Positions 15,252-24,926 are shown, counted from the stretch's first letter. The stretch is DNA of 64,000 bases from an uncultured Bacteroidales bacterium (GCA_903887775.1 CAISRB010000024.1:124001-188000), one strand, 5' to 3'. Program-made: numbers and translations. Notes: a model not told the origin generated them from the letters alone.

Positions 15252-16231
15252 TGAAATTGATACAGTCCATCGATCAGGTCAGAGCATACAGTGCAATCAA
15301 TGTCTCGGTAACACTAGACCTCTTGCTTCCATATCTGTCGGAAAGCGAGCTTTTATTCATCCGACCGGTCATAGGTAAAGAATTTCTTAATGCCCTGGCT
15401 GATAACAAAGATACTCAGGAAGATATCTGGATCCAGGCGCTTGATCTGGTTCGCAAACCTTTGGTGCTTTATGGCCTGTATCTTGGTATTGATGAAATCG
15501 GGGTAAGTATCTCCGGGCAGGGTGTTCAGGTTATCGGTACACAGACTCATACTCCGGCACCTCAGTACAAAGTCGCAAACCTGAAGGAAAACCTCATGCG
15601 CAGGGCGCATGCAGGTTTGGATAATTTGTTGGAATTCCTGGAAGCAAACAAATCCTCCTTCGAATCATTCAAACCGCTCGACAGCGGCCTTTTTATCCGA
15701 AATGCTATTGAATTCTCAAAATACGTCGATATCCGCAGTTCCAGAAGATTGTTCCTGGTACTGCTTCCGATAATCCGTTCTGCAGAACAGAAGTTTATCC
15801 GGCCCATCCTGGGTGATGCCATGTTTGATGCTCTTAAAACTGCAATGCAAGGATCTTCTGATATCTCAGAAGACTATAAACTGCTGATCGAGCAGATCAG
15901 GCCTTGCCTTGCTCATCTTACCATGGCCCGGAGTCTGGATGAAATTTCAATTGACATCCTTGATTGGGGCGTTTTCGCCAATGCCGAAAGCACCTTTACC
16001 AATATCACTACCAAGCAGACCGCTAATCGTGAGAGGATCCTCACCATGCAAAAGTCAAATCAATTGGATGGTGACAGCGAATTGAAATCCCTGCAGCTTT
16101 TCTTAGACCGAAACGCTTCTGACAGCAAGTATCAGCAGTATTTTACTTCTGCCTTGTACAGCGCTCCGGATACGTCGGGTACAAGGAACCAATATGTTAA
16201 TGACAAAACCAAAAGCCTGTTTTTTGCATGA
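15251..16231 (+). CDS. DUF6712-like phage protein with internal duplication
   Basis: A 326-residue soluble protein. The two halves resemble each other: LPYLSESELLFIRPVIGKEF in the first and LPIIRSAEQKFIRPILGDAM in the second, each followed by a helical segment. This suggests a duplicated connector-type fold. I associate it with the DUF6712 family of Bacteroidota phages, with moderate certainty. It overlaps the portal stop by one base (TAATG) and the next gene by 4 nt. A head-tail connector role fits its place but is inferred. Confidence 0.6.
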   Translation: MKLIQSIDQVRAYSAINVSVTLDLLLPYLSESELLFIRPVIGKEFLNALADNKDTQEDIWIQALDLVRKPLVLYGLYLGIDEIGVSISGQGVQVIGTQTHTPAPQYKVANLKENLMRRAHAGLDNLLEFLEANKSSFESFKPLDSGLFIRNAIEFSKYVDIRSSRRLFLVLLPIIRSAEQKFIRPILGDAMFDALKTAMQGSSDISEDYKLLIEQIRPCLAHLTMARSLDEISIDILDWGVFANAESTFTNITTKQTANRERILTMQKSNQLDGDSELKSLQLFLDRNASDSKYQQYFTSALYSAPDTSGTRNQYVNDKTKSLFFA

Positions 16232-16518
16232 ATCAGTCAAGCTGGGTTAGTGAATTAAGTAACGTGGTCGGTATCATAACTGCACCGGTTGCCTTGTATT
16301 TCGTGATTCGCCTGGTCAATAAAATAGACCGATTGGCTAAAGAAATCCGCGAGGTTGCCATATACAATGCCAAGAACAGTGTGCATTGCGTGGATATCCA
16401 TAAGGATATTGCAACCCACCTTGATTTGCATGATGCACAGATCAAAGAGATCGGCACCGATATAGATGATCATGAAGGCAGGATCGTCAAGATTGAAACG
16501 ATTATTAAAGAAAAATAG
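16228..16518 (+). CDS. Small membrane protein, lysis cassette
   Basis: A 96-residue protein with one membrane segment (VVGIITAPVALYFVIRLV, about residues 13-30) followed by a charged helical cytoplasmic or periplasmic tail (HDAQIKEIGTDIDDHEGRIV) with coiled-coil spacing. It overlaps the gene before it by 4 nt and precedes the holin-like gene. It could be an antiholin or a holin partner. The family is not recognised. Confidence 0.65.
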   Translation: MNQSSWVSELSNVVGIITAPVALYFVIRLVNKIDRLAKEIREVAIYNAKNSVHCVDIHKDIATHLDLHDAQIKEIGTDIDDHEGRIVKIETIIKEK

Positions 16519-16524
16519 AACACC

Positions 16525-16701
16525 ATGAAAGAACGAATCTTTAAAAGCTGGAGAACATCAGTGCTTGGAATTGGCCTGATCCTAATCTCTATTGTTGCCG
16601 TATTTTTGGGAAAAGCAACGTTAACGGAAGCCGCCCTGGTGCTTCCCGTTGCCTTTACCCTGATGTTTATCAAGGATCCATCAAAGTACCTGGACAAATG
16701 A
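16525..16701 (+). CDS. Holin-like membrane protein (58 aa)
   Basis: The frame runs from ATG 16525 to TGA 16701 and overlaps the next gene by ATGA. The product MKERIFKSWRTSVLGIGLIL continues with two hydrophobic helices (about residues 13-29 and 34-49) and a short charged end (FIKDPSKYLDK). Small size, two helices and a place between a membrane protein, a spanin-like gene and an endolysin suggest a holin that makes membrane holes at lysis time. The assignment is by context. Confidence 0.6.
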   Translation: MKERIFKSWRTSVLGIGLILISIVAVFLGKATLTEAALVLPVAFTLMFIKDPSKYLDK

Positions 16702-17213
16702 AAAAGTTCATTGTCCTGATCTTACTGGCCGTAATGATGGCTTCCTGCATGACTGAACAGAAAGCCAGGAAACGCTTTCCCTGCCCAAGTCTTACGTTTT
16801 TCAAGATACAGAGAGATACCATAGAAAAGCTCAAGGTTGTTGAAACGGTGATCCCTGCCGATAGCGGTTGGATAAAGGCATTAATCCAATGCGATAGTAA
16901 TGGTCAGGCGTTCATCCGACAGATCCAGGAATTGAAGAACGGCAGAAAAACCAAGCCTTTCATTAAAATCGGTAATGATAACGTCATTACTGCCGGCGCT
17001 TCGGTTGATTCCCAGGCCGTTTATACGGCTTTCAAGGAAAGGTTTGTCCGTGAAACATCGGAGAAGATCATTCAGCTCCCGGCTAAGGAAATCAAATTTG
17101 TACCAAAATGGATACAGTTTTTTGCCTGGTCCGGTGGAGTGGCCTGGGGTATCGTGATATTGTTATTAGGTATTCAGTTATTTAAGATCGCAAGAAAAGT
17201 ATGGCCAATATAA
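16698..17213 (+). CDS. Candidate unimolecular spanin (lipoprotein with C-terminal TM)
   Basis: A 171-residue protein. The N terminus MKKFIVLILLAVMMASC is a lipoprotein signal with the lipobox Cys at residue 17. The C terminus has a transmembrane helix (FFAWSGGVAWGIVILLLGIQ, about residues 139-160) and a basic end. A lipid anchor for the outer membrane plus an inner-membrane helix in one chain is the topology of u-spanins such as T1 gp11, which fuse the two membranes in the last step of lysis. It overlaps the holin-like gene by 4 nt and the endolysin by 13 nt. Topology is read from sequence and function is inferred. Confidence 0.55.
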   Translation: MKKFIVLILLAVMMASCMTEQKARKRFPCPSLTFFKIQRDTIEKLKVVETVIPADSGWIKALIQCDSNGQAFIRQIQELKNGRKTKPFIKIGNDNVITAGASVDSQAVYTAFKERFVRETSEKIIQLPAKEIKFVPKWIQFFAWSGGVAWGIVILLLGIQLFKIARKVWPI

Positions 17214-17722
17214 ATCTGTATTTCCCTAAAGTGGTTGCCTTTGAAGGCGGTTTTGTCATGGATCCCGATGATCATGGCCATGAAACCAACATGGGTATAA
17301 CACTTACTACATGGAAGTCGATGGGATATGACAAAAACCGTGATGGCATTATTGATGGAGAGGATATCCGCTTGCTAACCAGGGATGATGTTCTGATGGT
17401 TCTTAGACGTGGGTTTTGGAACCGGTGGCAGGCAGACCTGATAAATAACCAATCCATTGCCGAGCAATTAGTGGATTGGACCTGGACAAGCGGGAAATGG
17501 GGCATAATTTGGCCGCAAAGACTGTTAAGTATAAAAGCAGATGGCATTGTGGGAAACTACACCCTCGCATCCGTGAATTCAGCTTCACCCGCCGAATTTC
17601 ATTCAAAGGTGCATAATGCAAGGGTATTGTTCTCTCAGGAAATATGCCGCCGGGACCCATCCCAGGAGAAGTTTCTCAAGGGATGGCTGAATCGGATCCA
17701 TACATTTAAATTTCAACAATGA
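17201..17722 (+). CDS. Endolysin, GH108-type N-acetylmuramidase
   Basis: A 173-residue peptidoglycan hydrolase for host lysis. The N-terminal glycosyl hydrolase 108 pattern VVAFEGGFVMDPDDHGHETN followed by MGITLTTW contains the catalytic Glu (E15, in EGG). The C-terminal part (SIKADGIVGNYTLASVN) matches the predicted peptidoglycan-binding domain found in this family. There is no signal peptide, consistent with holin-dependent release. It overlaps the spanin-like gene by 13 nt and the next gene by 4 nt. Confidence 0.88.
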   Translation: MANINLYFPKVVAFEGGFVMDPDDHGHETNMGITLTTWKSMGYDKNRDGIIDGEDIRLLTRDDVLMVLRRGFWNRWQADLINNQSIAEQLVDWTWTSGKWGIIWPQRLLSIKADGIVGNYTLASVNSASPAEFHSKVHNARVLFSQEICRRDPSQEKFLKGWLNRIHTFKFQQ

Positions 17723-18519
17723 ATATCGTTCAAATTGATTCAGTCAGTTGCAACCTTCCTTCAACATGGAATGAACTGACCAAGAAACAGCTTCTTTATC
17801 TCTCTAAACAATTTCAGAAAGGGATTTCGGTAGTGGATTTTAAAGTACAGGCCTTATATGAGCTGCTGACCGTTAAAAAGAAGCTGTTTTTCAGGATTCA
17901 TCCTGAAGATGCTCATTTCCTTTGCCAAACTCTTGACTTCCTGCTTAAGGACGTTACCTTGACAAGGAATGTGATTCCGGTAATCTGGCACCGGTTTCAT
18001 AAGTATTACGGACCAAGCGATACCATGCTGCATTGTTCCTTTGGTGAATTCACCAGAGCGCACAGCCGGCTTGATCTGTATTTCGAGACCAAAAATGAAA
18101 AGTTTTTGGATGAAATCGTGGCGATCCTTTACAGACCCAAGAAGTATGCTTGGTGGATCCGTAAGCATTTTTCCAATTCCAGGGATCCCCGCAGAAAGCT
18201 TCATGATCTTTCTCTTAGAAACCGTACAGCAGCGTTTCGAGCGCTTGATCCGGTTCTCAAATACGGAGTGCTGCTGTTTTTCACAGGCGTTCTTAACAGC
18301 CTGCCGAACCAATTTCCAAACGTGTTCCGAAGGCGGGAAGATTCCGAAGAAAGCAAGCACGGCTGGGTGCCCCTGGTCATATCCCTGGCTGATGGCAAAA
18401 CCGATGATGAAAGCCTGGAAAGGGTTTTGAACTCCAATTTGTACAATGTTTTCTTTGGCCTGGAACAAAAGGCCACGGAATATTTCAAATTCCTTGCAGA
18501 AAGTAAGCGCCATGGGTAA
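17719..18519 (+). CDS. Phage protein of unknown function (266 aa)
   Basis: Soluble and basic, with no known domain recognised. It contains aromatic/basic stretches (VIWHRFHKYYG, YAWWIRKHFSN) and ends KATEYFKFLAESKRHG. It overlaps the endolysin by 4 nt and the following gene by 8 nt, so it belongs to the same operon. The place between lysis and tail genes leaves tail assembly or a connector function open. Confidence 0.75.
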   Translation: MNIVQIDSVSCNLPSTWNELTKKQLLYLSKQFQKGISVVDFKVQALYELLTVKKKLFFRIHPEDAHFLCQTLDFLLKDVTLTRNVIPVIWHRFHKYYGPSDTMLHCSFGEFTRAHSRLDLYFETKNEKFLDEIVAILYRPKKYAWWIRKHFSNSRDPRRKLHDLSLRNRTAAFRALDPVLKYGVLLFFTGVLNSLPNQFPNVFRRREDSEESKHGWVPLVISLADGKTDDESLERVLNSNLYNVFFGLEQKATEYFKFLAESKRHG

Positions 18520-19030
18520 TTTCAACGTAACCGAATACCTACAGTATTACAGAAGTATTGCCACATTACATCCCTCGATCAATGGCTTTTATACGATGGA
18601 TATCAACGAAGTCCTTGGCGACCTTCGCAGCGGCATGAAGTATCCGGCATTGATCCTGAATTCAGTGAACGGCTTTCTTTCCAGGAATCTGTCTGCAGAT
18701 AATACGCAGAACTTAGTAAAGGCCGGATTCATGGTCATTGATCATGTGGACTCAGTGGATGATTTCCAAAAAGAAATGCAGATCCTTGGAGACACCTTCG
18801 ATACCTGTATTGATATCCTTACCAAACTGATGAAGGATGCCCAGTGCGGCACATTCATCCGCAAACTTGATGTTGATTCCATCAAGTATGAAATGCTTGG
18901 ACCCGTTTTTGACAACGATTTTGGATTCATGTTCACCTTTGACCTGAGGTTCTTTATTTCTGACTTATCCTATAAGCCTGACCGCTGGCTCAGCGAGCCT
19001 AAAGAGATCATGGCCGGTTTCCAGGGATAA
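18512..19030 (+). CDS. Phage protein, probable tail or head-tail component
   Basis: A 172-residue protein starting at ATG 18512 inside the previous stop region; the frame extends upstream, but an earlier start would overlap the preceding gene much further. The sequence (MGNFNVTEYLQYYRSIATLH, later FGFMFTFDLRFFISDLSY) is acidic with no known motif. It ends the operon that started at 13576, since the next gene has its own promoter element at 19037. Confidence 0.7.
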   Translation: MGNFNVTEYLQYYRSIATLHPSINGFYTMDINEVLGDLRSGMKYPALILNSVNGFLSRNLSADNTQNLVKAGFMVIDHVDSVDDFQKEMQILGDTFDTCIDILTKLMKDAQCGTFIRKLDVDSIKYEMLGPVFDNDFGFMFTFDLRFFISDLSYKPDRWLSEPKEIMAGFQG

Positions 19031-19036
19031 GTGTCC

Positions 19037-19076
19037 TGTCCTTTATTTTAACTACCCACGCTGTTTACTTTACAGC
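19037..19076 (+). promoter_or_regulatory. Putative phage promoter, copy 2
   Basis: TGTCCTTTATTTT begins exactly 40 nt before the ATG at 19077. The second box here is weaker (TTACTTTA at 19065-19072), followed by CAGC and the ATG. The spacing is identical to copies 1 and 3. Confidence 0.5.
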
Positions 19077-19541
19077 ATGGATAATGTATTAGGCTCCAAG
19101 AGTGAAACAGGTTCAAAACTTTTAGCAAAAAGTGAACTTGAAATTGCCGATGCCTGGGCAAAGATTACCATCAAACGATGGCTGAAGAAGATCCAGGGCA
19201 TGAAGATCGGCAGCAGCGGAGAACTTGCCAAAAGTTTCCTGTTTGATGTGATTTCATCGGCCCAGGGCGATCTGGTGAAGATCGATTTTGCCTTTAATTA
19301 TTACGGAAAGTTTATTGATATGGGGGTTGGCCGTGGCACTTCACTTGGAGATGTCAAGGAAAACACGACTTCCCGCAGGCTGGATGGCAAAATGCTTGGA
19401 AACAGGAGAAGACCCAAGAAATGGTACTCAAAGACCTTTCATGCTGAAGTCATGAAACTGTCCGAGATCCTCTCCGAGCAATGCGGTCGCAAAGGGGTAA
19501 TAGTCATTTGCGAGAATATTAACGATAATTCTATTACTTAA
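19077..19541 (+). CDS. HK97-gp10-like tail completion protein (tentative)
   Basis: A 154-residue basic protein. Its size, its position two bases ahead of the tape-measure gene, and a helical N terminus followed by a beta-rich part (FAFNYYGKFIDMGVGRGTS) resemble small tail completion or head-closure proteins. The identity is not certain. Its stop overlaps the tape measure ATG (TAATG). It is the first gene behind putative phage promoter copy 2. Confidence 0.55.
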   Translation: MDNVLGSKSETGSKLLAKSELEIADAWAKITIKRWLKKIQGMKIGSSGELAKSFLFDVISSAQGDLVKIDFAFNYYGKFIDMGVGRGTSLGDVKENTTSRRLDGKMLGNRRRPKKWYSKTFHAEVMKLSEILSEQCGRKGVIVICENINDNSIT

Positions 19542-22500
19542 TGGCAAATCAGAATGAAACTGCAAGGGCAACCGTCATACTGAACGGCCAGCAAGCCAAT
19601 GCAACCCTTAAAGACCTTGAGGCCGCAGCCAGGGCGCTGAATTCAGAAATCCGGAAACTCCCGGTTAATTCTTCAGAATTCACTAAGAAAACGGAAGAGT
19701 TTCAAAAGGTAAAATCCCGGATTTCAGAAGTCAAGAACGAAATTAACGGGACCGCCGGGGCCATGAGTAAGATGGCCGATGCTGCCAATAAGTATTTCCA
19801 GCTCATAACCATGGTCGGTGCTGCCCTTTATGGTGTGGGCGCATCCATTGTGGGCTTGCTGCAGGGCAATGCAAAACTGGAAGATTCTCTGGCCGATATT
19901 CAGCGAACCAGTGGCATGACAGCCGATCAGGTAAGAAACCTGAATAAGGAATTTGGAAAACTCGATACCCGTACTTCCCGGCAGGATCTTCGGGATATGG
20001 CCTATGTGGCCGGTCAGCTGGGCATTGCCACAGATCAGATATTCGGGTTTGTCAATGCCGTAGATAAAATGAACATTGCCCTGGGTGATGAGATCCAGGG
20101 TGGGGCACAGGAAGTTGCCCGCAGTATGGGTACGCTTCGCAATGTGCTTACCGATATGCGTACCACAAATGTCGCAGGAGATATGCTCCGCATTGGCAAT
20201 GCCATCAATGCCCTTGGAGCTGCAGGGTTCGCCACGGCCCCTCAGCTGGTGGACTTCGGATCCCGGATCGGCGGGGTAGGGGTAAACCTTGGTCTGACCT
20301 GCGATGAAGTCCTGGGACTTTCCGCTACACTGGCGGAACTGGGCGTAAATACCGAGAGAGGCGGCACCGCCGTGGTCAAGATCCTGCAGAAAATGACCAC
20401 CAATACCGTAGAATTCGCCAAAGTGGCTGGAATGCCAATGAAGGAATTTTCCGATCTGGTAAATAATGATCTGTATGGCGCCCTGATCAAAGTGATGCAA
20501 GGTTCAAAGCTTTCCGGAGACAGTGCCATCGCCCTGGGTAAGATCATCAAGGATATGGAAATATCCGGAGTTGGAGCTTCTGAAGTGTTTGCCAAAATGG
20601 GCAACAATACCGCCATGCTTGCAGAGAAAACTGCTTTGGCCGGTAAAGCCCTCCAGGGCACAGATTCCATCATGAATGAATTCAACATTAAGAATGCAAC
20701 CCTGGGCGCAACGCTTGACAAATTAGGCAAGGCGTTTTATGGTCTGATCACCATGCCGAAAGTAACGCAGTTTTTCAAGGATGTTGCCGGTTCAGCATTG
20801 GAGCTTGTCGGCTGGTTTAAGCAGCTTCCGCAAACTATTGAAAAATATAGTGTTTCTCTGACAGTCTTAACCGGCCTTACACTGGCGTGGATCGCTGCTA
20901 AGACCAGATCATTGCAGGTTGCCATTTATAATAACCTGACTTTAAAGGAAGGAATCCTCCTTAAAGCCAAGGATGCAATAGTGCTGGAATATCTTATTGT
21001 CAAAGAGCAATTATATACCATTTGGAAAGGCAATGGCACTATTGCAACCAAGGCAGCGGCAACCGCCCAACTGCTTTGGAACGAGGCAATGAAAGCAAAT
21101 CCCATTGGGCTTCTGATTACTGCTGTAACCGCCCTTGTTGCCGCAGTCAAGGCCTATGACAAATATAATTCCGATGCTATTACCCTTGAAAAGATGAAAG
21201 CCGGAGTAACCATCTTGCTGGCCAATGCCAACAAGAAGCTCGAAGATTCCTATACCAAGCTTGAAAGTCAGATCCGGTCCTTGAACCAGCTTTCGGCACA
21301 GGAAAAAAAGGACCTGCAGGATAAACTTGCTCTTACGGTTAAAAGTGCCGAAGCTGAACTGCTTCTGATGGAAGCAAAGCAAAAGGCAATTGGCAAGCAG
21401 GCGGCCAAACCTACTCTTTGGCAAACCGGGCAGCTTTTCGTTAGCGATCAATCCAAGCTGGATGAAAATTTCGCATACTATTCCTGGAAGAACCAACAGG
21501 AAGCCATGGAGCCGTTCAATGAAGGCATTACCACCCTTAGAAACAACCTTGGCAAGCTGAAAGGTGAAAAGCAGCAGCTTGATCAGATCCTCTATGCTGA
21601 AGATTTCGGCGATAAGATCACCGCCAAAAGCTTTGATGCGCTTGAATTGAAGCTTTCAAAATATCAGACCGCCCTTCGTGCTACCGAAGCCAGCACGGAG
21701 GATTTCATTCGGATACAGAATAAAATCAAGGGCGTGATGAAGGACCTGTCTCAGTTTGACCGCAGCGATCCAACTGTCGATCCATCCAAGGCTAAGGATT
21801 CAGCCAAGTACATGACCGGTATTCTTCAGGCCTTGATGGATGTTCGGGCAAGGTTATTACAGAGTGAACTGGATAGGGAATTAGCCATGGAAGAAGCTGC
21901 CCTCTCTGAAAAACTGTCCAAGATTACAGGGAATACCAAAGCCGAAGCCGAGCTTCGCAGACTTCTAACCGAAGAATCGGCAAATAAGCTTAACGCTATT
22001 GGCAAAAAGTATGCTGATAACGATTTCCGTGAGGCATATAACCTGGAACGTCAGATCAAAGAAGCGAAGCTTGCCCTGATGGATGAATATTCACCCGAAT
22101 ATTTAACCCAGGTTCTTGAAATGCTTGATGCTGAAATGCAGCTTCAGCTTCGCAGCGCCGATCTGACCGAACAACAGAAAGCAAAAATCCGTGAGATCTA
22201 TGCCTTGAAGGAAACCAAGGCATCCGGGGATTTTATAGATAAGGGTCAAACCAAGGATATCAAGTTTGATGAAGAACTTGCCGGACTTAAGCTTAAATGT
22301 GAATCAGACCTTGCCCGTGGCAAAGAGAAGATTGCACTTGAAGTACAGGAGAAGTACCGCAAGATCCTCTTTGATAATGTCAATGATGAAGCCAAGATCA
22401 ACCGGATCAAGGAGCAGATGGCAGCGGAAACCGCCGCCCGTATCGCCGAATATTCAAGGAAATCCTATGAAAAACTTGCCCAGGATATAATAGGGCTGGC

Positions 22501-23296
22501 CGGATCGGCCATCACTCAGCTTCAAAATCTCAATCAGCTTCGTACAGATCAGGAGAATGCCGCACTTCAACGGGATGAAGCTGCCAACAATAAGAAGAAA
22601 GAAAATTATCAGTGGCAGCTTAGCAATAAGCTCATTTCTCAAAAGCAATATGACGATAAAGTCAAGGCCATGGATGATGAACTTGACCGTAAGAAAAAGA
22701 AAATGGCCTATGATCAGGCGCGAAGGAATAAGCAGATTGCACTGGCTCAGGGTATAATCAACGTCGCCCAGGCCGTAACTTCTGCCTTAACCGGAGGACC
22801 CCTGATCGGGATCATCCTCAGCATCCTGACCGCGGCCCTGGGTGCAGCCCAGGTGGCCATCATAGCAAGCACCGACATCCCTCAGGCTGCAAAAGGCCGC
22901 TATAATGTGATTGGTCAGCAGGATGGTAAGGCCTATGATAATGTTCCCTTTGAACAAAGCCCTCAAACCGGTATTTATTCAAATCCCTTGCTGATTTCGG
23001 AAACAGGCGCCGAAATGGTTATTGATCCTAAAACAACCAAAAAGCTTATCACCTACTATCCGCAGGTAATCCAGGCTATCAATTATGCAAGAACTCCTCA
23101 GGCTTCTACTGGACGGTACTTCGAACCTTCCTCAAATACCGGTCAATTCTCATTTATAGATCCTCAGTTGGTCTCCACAATGCAAAAGCTCAACGATCAC
23201 CTGGAGAAAGGAATTGTATCCTACATTTCCTATCAGCACCTTCAGGATGAGCTGAAGAAAGTCAATTCCATAGAAACCGATGTTTCAAACCAATAA
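19541..23296 (+). CDS. Tail tape measure protein
   Basis: 1251 residues, the longest gene of the phage, which fits a ruler protein setting tail length. The TP901-type core spans about residues 80-300 (LEDSLADIQRTSGMTADQVR, then VAGQLGIATDQI and TAPQLVDFGSRIGG). Long helical coiled-coil stretches follow (about 540-1040), then a hydrophobic segment near residue 1075-1105 (GPLIGIILSILTAALGAAQV) typical of this family. It is the second gene of the unit starting at 19077. A non-contractile siphovirus-like tail is suggested, because no sheath gene is seen. Confidence 0.92.
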   Translation: MANQNETARATVILNGQQANATLKDLEAAARALNSEIRKLPVNSSEFTKKTEEFQKVKSRISEVKNEINGTAGAMSKMADAANKYFQLITMVGAALYGVGASIVGLLQGNAKLEDSLADIQRTSGMTADQVRNLNKEFGKLDTRTSRQDLRDMAYVAGQLGIATDQIFGFVNAVDKMNIALGDEIQGGAQEVARSMGTLRNVLTDMRTTNVAGDMLRIGNAINALGAAGFATAPQLVDFGSRIGGVGVNLGLTCDEVLGLSATLAELGVNTERGGTAVVKILQKMTTNTVEFAKVAGMPMKEFSDLVNNDLYGALIKVMQGSKLSGDSAIALGKIIKDMEISGVGASEVFAKMGNNTAMLAEKTALAGKALQGTDSIMNEFNIKNATLGATLDKLGKAFYGLITMPKVTQFFKDVAGSALELVGWFKQLPQTIEKYSVSLTVLTGLTLAWIAAKTRSLQVAIYNNLTLKEGILLKAKDAIVLEYLIVKEQLYTIWKGNGTIATKAAATAQLLWNEAMKANPIGLLITAVTALVAAVKAYDKYNSDAITLEKMKAGVTILLANANKKLEDSYTKLESQIRSLNQLSAQEKKDLQDKLALTVKSAEAELLLMEAKQKAIGKQAAKPTLWQTGQLFVSDQSKLDENFAYYSWKNQQEAMEPFNEGITTLRNNLGKLKGEKQQLDQILYAEDFGDKITAKSFDALELKLSKYQTALRATEASTEDFIRIQNKIKGVMKDLSQFDRSDPTVDPSKAKDSAKYMTGILQALMDVRARLLQSELDRELAMEEAALSEKLSKITGNTKAEAELRRLLTEESANKLNAIGKKYADNDFREAYNLERQIKEAKLALMDEYSPEYLTQVLEMLDAEMQLQLRSADLTEQQKAKIREIYALKETKASGDFIDKGQTKDIKFDEELAGLKLKCESDLARGKEKIALEVQEKYRKILFDNVNDEAKINRIKEQMAAETAARIAEYSRKSYEKLAQDIIGLAGSAITQLQNLNQLRTDQENAALQRDEAANNKKKENYQWQLSNKLISQKQYDDKVKAMDDELDRKKKKMAYDQARRNKQIALAQGIINVAQAVTSALTGGPLIGIILSILTAALGAAQVAIIASTDIPQAAKGRYNVIGQQDGKAYDNVPFEQSPQTGIYSNPLLISETGAEMVIDPKTTKKLITYYPQVIQAINYARTPQASTGRYFEPSSNTGQFSFIDPQLVSTMQKLNDHLEKGIVSYISYQHLQDELKKVNSIETDVSNQ

Positions 23297-23305
23297 TCTT
23301 TTGAT

Positions 23306-24922
23306 ATGCTTTCCATTGAAGTGAACGCAGTACCCCTGGAGCTTCCATGCGACTTTTCAATTACGCTGAATCTGAAATCTCCGATGTTCAATGATATCGG
23401 GGATTATTCTTTTCCTTTCCGCATCCCCTCGACGATAACAAACAAATCTATTCTGGGATGGAAACACCGGTTGGAAAACCTCCGTGATCAGTATGAGTTC
23501 TTTGATGGCACACTTTCGTATAACGGCTTGGTTGTTTTCAGCGGAAAGATCAGGATCAAAGAGGCAAACCTGCAATATTATGAAGGCGCACTCTATGTTC
23601 AGAAAGGAAGTTTCAATTACCTGGTCAAGGAAATTTACCTCAATGAACTCGATCTGGGTTCAAAGACCTTCAATAATGAAGGAGAAGCCCTGATGTATTA
23701 TGATTCGATGAGGTTTAAATCCTATCCTGAAGCCGATTTCAATATGCCTGAATGTTTGAATTTCGATTATTTCGATCCTCAATCCCCGGATGCAGAGCTG
23801 AATTGCTACAACCGGCCGGTCAACAACCGCCTTAACCTGGTTACGACCATGGGCTCAAGAACCCTGCTTGTTCCTATGTTTTATCTCCGGTACGTGATTA
23901 ATAAGGTCTGCAGCCTTATGGGCTACTGCGTCAAAGACGAATTCTTTTCCGTCGGCAATGACCTATCCACCCTTGTCATTTACAATTCCTTTTCAGTAAA
24001 TGAACTGTACTGGACCATCAATGAACTGTATTACCAGGTTCATATGCCTCATGTCAAGGTCGGAAAGTTTTTTTCGGACCTTCAAAAGTTCTTCAATTGT
24101 ACTTTCCTGGTGGATGATATCCTGAAATCGGTCCGCATTGTGGGCAATAAAGACCGACTGAACAGCCAGGATTATATTGAGTTTTCTAAGAACGTTATAT
24201 CCGTTTCCAATCAGATTCCGGATAAGGTCGAAGGAATCCGGCTTTCCATGACCGCCGATAGCGGTGATAAGGTCTATCAGGACCTGGCTGATGCCGAAGC
24301 CGATTTCATTGATCATGTCAAGCCTTCGGTTGAAACCTTTGCAGATCTTCCGCCAAGGCCGATTACCACCTTGTTTGATCTTCGTTATGTGGTTACAGAA
24401 GATAAGTGGTATCGCTTCGGAGCCAGCGGGGCAAACATCTGGGAACAGGTTTCACCTAGTGAATTCCTTTACATCAATTACTATTATGGCAAACCTTTGG
24501 AGAACAGCAAGACCGAAATCGGTATCTGCATGGTATGCCCTGATAGTGACTACAGGGGAAGGGTTGGCAACCTGGGATCGGATTATGCCAATATCGTGCC
24601 CAAACTTGCTTTTGCAAGCATGCGTTCAGGATTGGGTTGGTACGGTGTAAGCTGCTTCCCTTATGCCGATAATCTCAGGATTATCTGGTATGGTTCGAAA
24701 GGATTGTTCAATACGTTTCATAAGCGCTGGCTTGATTGGTCCTTCAAGGAACGCAAATCGGTTTTGATCACCAAACAGATTGATCATATTGAGTTGAAAT
24801 CCCTGGATTTCGGAAGTAAGTATATGATCGGGGGGATCAAATACCTTCTCAGTGATATCCAGGTCACCTTTACCATGGATACGATTAAACCCGCTGCAAT
24901 CAAGGCCTATTCCTGCCTTTAA
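23306..24922 (+). CDS. Tail protein, candidate distal tail component
   Basis: A 538-residue beta-rich protein (MLSIEVNAVPLELPCDFSIT) starting 9 nt after the tape measure stop, where the distal tail protein is expected. Residues about 10-95 describe a small beta domain with many paired aromatics. The middle holds FADLPPRPITTLFDLRYVV-type repeats seen in phage baseplate proteins. No enzymatic motif is seen. The role as distal tail or baseplate hub is inferred from order. Confidence 0.65.
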   Translation: MLSIEVNAVPLELPCDFSITLNLKSPMFNDIGDYSFPFRIPSTITNKSILGWKHRLENLRDQYEFFDGTLSYNGLVVFSGKIRIKEANLQYYEGALYVQKGSFNYLVKEIYLNELDLGSKTFNNEGEALMYYDSMRFKSYPEADFNMPECLNFDYFDPQSPDAELNCYNRPVNNRLNLVTTMGSRTLLVPMFYLRYVINKVCSLMGYCVKDEFFSVGNDLSTLVIYNSFSVNELYWTINELYYQVHMPHVKVGKFFSDLQKFFNCTFLVDDILKSVRIVGNKDRLNSQDYIEFSKNVISVSNQIPDKVEGIRLSMTADSGDKVYQDLADAEADFIDHVKPSVETFADLPPRPITTLFDLRYVVTEDKWYRFGASGANIWEQVSPSEFLYINYYYGKPLENSKTEIGICMVCPDSDYRGRVGNLGSDYANIVPKLAFASMRSGLGWYGVSCFPYADNLRIIWYGSKGLFNTFHKRWLDWSFKERKSVLITKQIDHIELKSLDFGSKYMIGGIKYLLSDIQVTFTMDTIKPAAIKAYSCL

Positions 24923-24926
24923 CCAT

